Notes under the pieces: model-generated | Databases searched by the model: none | Seen by the model: only the letters and a program-made list of their open reading frames with translations | Told to the model about the DNA's origin: nothing | Shown here: positions 61,198-64,000 of the stretch, piece by piece | Numbering within the stretch: position 1 is the stretch's first letter | Layout of the letters: each line of letters opens with the position of its first letter | Assembly (NCBI GenBank): GCA_963691655.1 | Contig: OY829326.1 | Span: forward strand, 98,889,340-98,953,339 | From: Toxonevra muliebris | Taxonomy: Eukaryota > Arthropoda > Insecta > Diptera > Pallopteridae | Direction: 5' to 3' | Length of the DNA: 64,000 bases | Made by a program: the position numbers and the translations under genes

Positions 61198-61230
61198 TCT
61201 CTACCCACGAGCGATAACATCTTAAGTCGA
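61198..61230. repeat. Left terminal inverted repeat
   Basis: 33 bp, inverse of 62,631-62,663 with one mismatch (A versus G at position 10). Confidence 0.95.
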
Positions 61231-61669
61231 TTTTCCTTTTTTTGAGGGGAGCAAAGATACTGAAAAAATTTAAATTTAAAAAATTTGCGGGTTAATTAAA
61301 GATTGGTAGAATCGATATTAAATACCCATTTTTACGTGTTATACAATGGAAATTCGTAGGACAATTAATACTCGAAGAACTCCGCGCAATTTGATATTTT
61401 GTGACTTAAGATATTATTTCAAATGAACAAAAGAAAATAAAATTTTTATATGTAGCTTAAGATGATATTAATAATTTTTTGTTTGAAATTTTGTATTCTT
61501 ATGTCGACTTAAAATGATTTGCAGATTCAGTTGTTAAAAATGAAGCTACATAAGATACTTTTAACAAATCGAAACCAATTTTATTTTAGTCAGAAACAAA
61601 GTTAAATAGTTAAAATGCAAAAAATTAAAACAATCAATGATTAAATATCTTCTTCAAAGTCGGAATCAG

Positions 61670-62070
61670 AAGTTAAGTCCGGGCGAATGTCTGGTTTATA
61701 TTGAAATGGCAAATTTTATAAAACTCAGGAAATTTTCATAGAATGGTTTTAAATCGGCAATTGTAACTTTTTTAATACCTCTAGTAGTATGGATATGTAT
61801 GTTTTGTTTTCCTTCAAACATGATTTTTTAAACGACTGCTCTAATAAATTACATCCAGTCTTGTAGATGGTGAATTTTTATATCTGTTAGTTTCTTCTTA
61901 CGTTCAATTACAGAAAGACCTACATTGCACTTCATGTAAGTATGTCCAGGATCGAAGAATTTTTGATCAATAGCTTCAAAACCATTTTCACTCTTCATAA
62001 ATACAGTGAATACTACTACCACAAAGGAGTTTTTATTTTGACCTACACATGAATCAATATACAAGATCAA
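61670..62070 (-). pseudogene. GQNKN-family transposon protein, C-terminal remnant
   Basis: The minus frame from 62,070 reads LYIDSCVGQNKNSFV, then FFDPGHTYMKCNVGLSVIER, KLTDIKIHHLQDWM and a TAA at about 61,849. After a second in-frame stop it continues with VTIADLKPFYENFL. The series D-x-C-x-GQNKN, then PGHT-M, then S-VIER, then L-DW and a final FY/F-FL matches a large family of uncharacterised arthropod proteins widely regarded as transposon-encoded (I believe Pfam DUF7869; name from memory). The upstream half to the 62,663 end shows no clear frame. Three or more stops, so inactive. Confidence 0.7.
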
Positions 62071-62630
62071 AGTTCAGTCCTTCAACAAAAATCTTTAATT
62101 GATTAATACATATTATTTTATTGCTCCTTTATTGTAGGAATAAATAATAAAAGTGATTAAATAAAACACTTTATTATATGAAAAATATCTTAACTCTGCC
62201 ACAGCATTTGAAAAAATATCTGATCTATACTTAAGCATGGAAAACAGTGCATTTTTTAAAATCAAAAAACATTGTATGTAGACTTAAGATGATGAGCCTT
62301 TTTAAATTTTAAATATTTTCCAAACCAAATTTTTATAAAATTCATCTTAAGTCAACATGAATTGCTTTTAAAAAAATATCTTATATTGAAATAAGATGGT
62401 TTTTCTTTAACAGAAATTGATTGTGTCTTATGATTTCTAGTGACTGATTAATATCTTAAGTGAACTTAAGATTTTATAACAAATGTACAATAAAACAAAT
62501 GTGGACATAGGATATTATTACTTTTTAAATACCACGGATCCAAGTGTAGTAGCGAAGTGCAGATAAGACAGAATTGAAAGTATCTTTACTGCAAATTTAT
62601 TGCAAAAAAAAAAATGGATTTTTACTTAAG

Positions 62631-62663
62631 TCGACTTAAGATGTTATCGCTCGCGGGTAGAGA
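62631..62663. repeat. Right terminal inverted repeat
   Basis: 33 bp, inverse of 61,198-61,230 with one mismatch. The adjoining CTTAAGTCGACTTAAG is a palindrome. Confidence 0.95.
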
Positions 62664-63685
62664 TATATAAAAAAAAATAATTTTTTGAAAAATCTAGACC
62701 AAAATGTGGCCTTAGGTACTCTAAGAAATTAGGGTGAGCTATAAAACAACAAAAGGCTTCGTAGACTATGTAGAGAAATGTAGTCAATATAAAAATTATT
62801 TAAAATCAAGAAAATCATTCACTGTTAGTCAGTGTTTACATTTTACCCAGTCCTGGGGAAGTTGTGAAGGTAGATAGAAGCTCTCAACATTTCTATGCCC
62901 GTATTGGTTGTATAACTTGAAGATGAACTCGAAACAACGGGGCTATTTATAATATACCCCCAAAGTACACTATTTGGAATACACTCGCTTGCCTTGCACC
63001 CATTTGGTCATTAGTTATCTTGATACTTCTGATATATGACATAAGAACAGGGGATGAATCCTGTAATTGTAAAAAAAAAAGAAAGGTGTAAAGTGATTAA
63101 AAAAATAAAAAGAAAAGGATACCAAAATTAGTCATAAGGTGAAGCTTAAAAACCATTAGGATGTGATCTAAAAGCTGCAAAATCTTTTAGGGAGCTATTT
63201 TGAAATGCAGCTATAAAAATAGTGAATACCTTTACCCAAATGAAATATGGCTCAGTTTATTGAAAAGTAGAAATTATGAAATATGGTAGATTTTAAAACC
63301 AGAAAATTCGGAGTATAATGTAAGTTCTTATAGAATAATCTCCCATTTACCTCAATTGTTTGAGCAATTTGTGTGTCTCCTGCTAAAGAGATCGAAAGGT
63401 AATACCAAATCACTATTTTGAATTCAAAAATATGCAATATACATACAATTGATTAATTCAACAAGATATCCACAAGATAACTAATAAAGTACAAAAAGAC
63501 TTAAAGAAAAAATAAGTTTGAATAGTTTTATTTCTTAATGTCTCTCAGAAGTTTGCATACTATAAAAATTCAATTTTTTTATTTCAATCCATGCCGTTTA
63601 TATTTTCACCCACATCAGTGTTATCACAGTCTTAAAGTTTGATGCAATAAAGCACACTCTAAGCTAAACCTGCTGTACCTCATAG
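62664..63685. other. No gene recognised
   Basis: AT-rich DNA with no recognisable domain or repeat. Confidence 0.45.
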
Positions 63686-63689
63686 ATTT

Positions 63690-63800
63690 ACTTTATACTT
63701 ACACACACGATCTGTCATTTCTTCTAAACTGCATCATTGCCATCTTTGCTGATGATACTGCCGTGTTATCTGTTGAATGAAACGCTGAAAAACTTGTTTA
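63690..63800 (+). pseudogene. LINE reverse-transcriptase active-site scrap
   Basis: The plus frame reads YTHDLSFLLNCIIAIFADDT then AVLSVE and a stop. This is the region around the FADD active-site box of jockey-group LINE reverse transcriptases (usual form YT-DLP...IATFADDTAIL). Only about 35 codons are recognisable and neighbouring motifs are eroded. Confidence 0.7.
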
Positions 63801-64000
63801 TAAATTTTTAATTTATTATGTAGTGGTTATTTGGTAGAAAATCACCGTTATCTCTCCGTAATCAGTTGGTTTTATATATAAAAGATTTGGAGCCAAAATG
63901 GACGTACAGAATTCAAATTTGGGTATGTGTGAAGATCACAGAGTGGCTTTCTCTCTCCGATGTTGTGGTTGCTGCTGGTTGGCTCTCTGCTTGTTTCCCT
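63801..64000. other. Window end, one open frame running off
   Basis: An ATG at 63,898 opens a frame (MDVQNSNLGMCEDH...) to the window end, 34 codons, with TATATATAAAAG at 63,873-63,884. It is too short to identify and may be chance or an eroded LINE continuation. Confidence 0.25.

Larger units (their letters stand above)
61198..62663 (-). mobile_element. Terminal-inverted-repeat DNA element carrying a GQNKN-type ORF
   Basis: The two ends, 61,198-61,230 and 62,631-62,663, are 33-bp inverted repeats with one mismatch: inward TCTCTACCC(A/G)CGAGCGATA then ACATCTTAAGTCGA. Total length is 1,466 bp. Inside, on the minus strand, is the remnant of a GQNKN-type protein. The palindrome CTTAAG occurs ten times, several within ATCTTAAGT or ACTTAAGAT, including both terminal repeats. 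The target duplication is uncertain (ATATAAG left, TATATAA right). The superfamily is not known to me. Confidence 0.85.

Noticed and set aside
1..64000. CRISPR arrays, bacterial operons, Shine-Dalgarno sites
   Set aside because: Composition, microsatellites and element types are those of an insect genome; no regularly spaced direct-repeat array of that kind is present.

Overview
The window looks like intergenic or intronic DNA from a higher (brachyceran) fly, possibly a tephritid. The sequence is AT-rich and carries the short CATA/GTAT, CAA and CA microsatellites typical of fly noncoding DNA. Every protein-level match I can recognise belongs to a transposable element: jockey/CR1-group LINEs, a BEL-type LTR element, mariner and Tc1 relatives, a hAT miniature element and tRNA-derived SINEs. 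I found no convincing host gene, exon series or genuine tRNA or rRNA gene. The family is inferred, not shown; no identity, AT content or homology search was computed.

Layout. 1-930: old repeat whose second copy lies at 30.25-30.59 kb. 1.4-2.2 kb: BEL integrase-end remnant (minus). 3.0-3.5 kb: LINE 3' end (minus). 4.05-4.19 kb: tRNA-like SINE. 5.63-5.83 kb: two-unit repeat with a third unit near 41.1 kb. 5.9-7.7 kb: simple-sequence-rich DNA. 10.4-11.7 kb: LINE remnants. 11.93-13.05 kb: LTR-like block with internal tandem repeats, bounded by 21-bp direct repeats. 13.26-13.93 kb: mariner with intact ends but half its transposase deleted. 14.27-14.84, 18.30-18.43 and 22.75-23.28 kb: miniature-element candidates. 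19.42-19.75 kb: diverged tandem array. 20.2-21.8 kb: a repeated 13-mer. 23.94-24.86 kb: non-autonomous hAT with an 8-bp target duplication. 26.1 kb: transposase scrap. 29.43-31.75 kb: nested inverted-repeat elements. 34.2-35.1 kb: Tc1/mariner-superfamily pseudogene. 35.5 kb: tRNA-like SINE head. 40.4, 47.4, 54.4 and 56.3 kb: copies of one minus-strand SINE family. 43.2-43.95 kb: Tc1-like remnant abutting a hAT end. 44.42-47.33 kb: a large inverted repeat with arms of about 692 bp. 47.8-51.8 kb: a near-complete LINE with ORF1 and ORF2 broken by a few substitutions. 53.9 and 56.5 kb: purine-strand blocks beside SINEs. 61.20-62.66 kb: a DNA element with 33-bp terminal inverted repeats, a GQNKN-type ORF remnant and ten CTTAAG sites. 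63.7 kb: a short reverse-transcriptase scrap.

The genes do not form a cooperating set. The window is a layered record of insertions. The most promising items for something undescribed are the 61.2-62.7 kb element, whose ends bracket an uncharacterised protein family, the long hairpin at 44.4-47.3 kb, and the nested elements at 29.4-31.8 kb with AACTCCTAA arrays.
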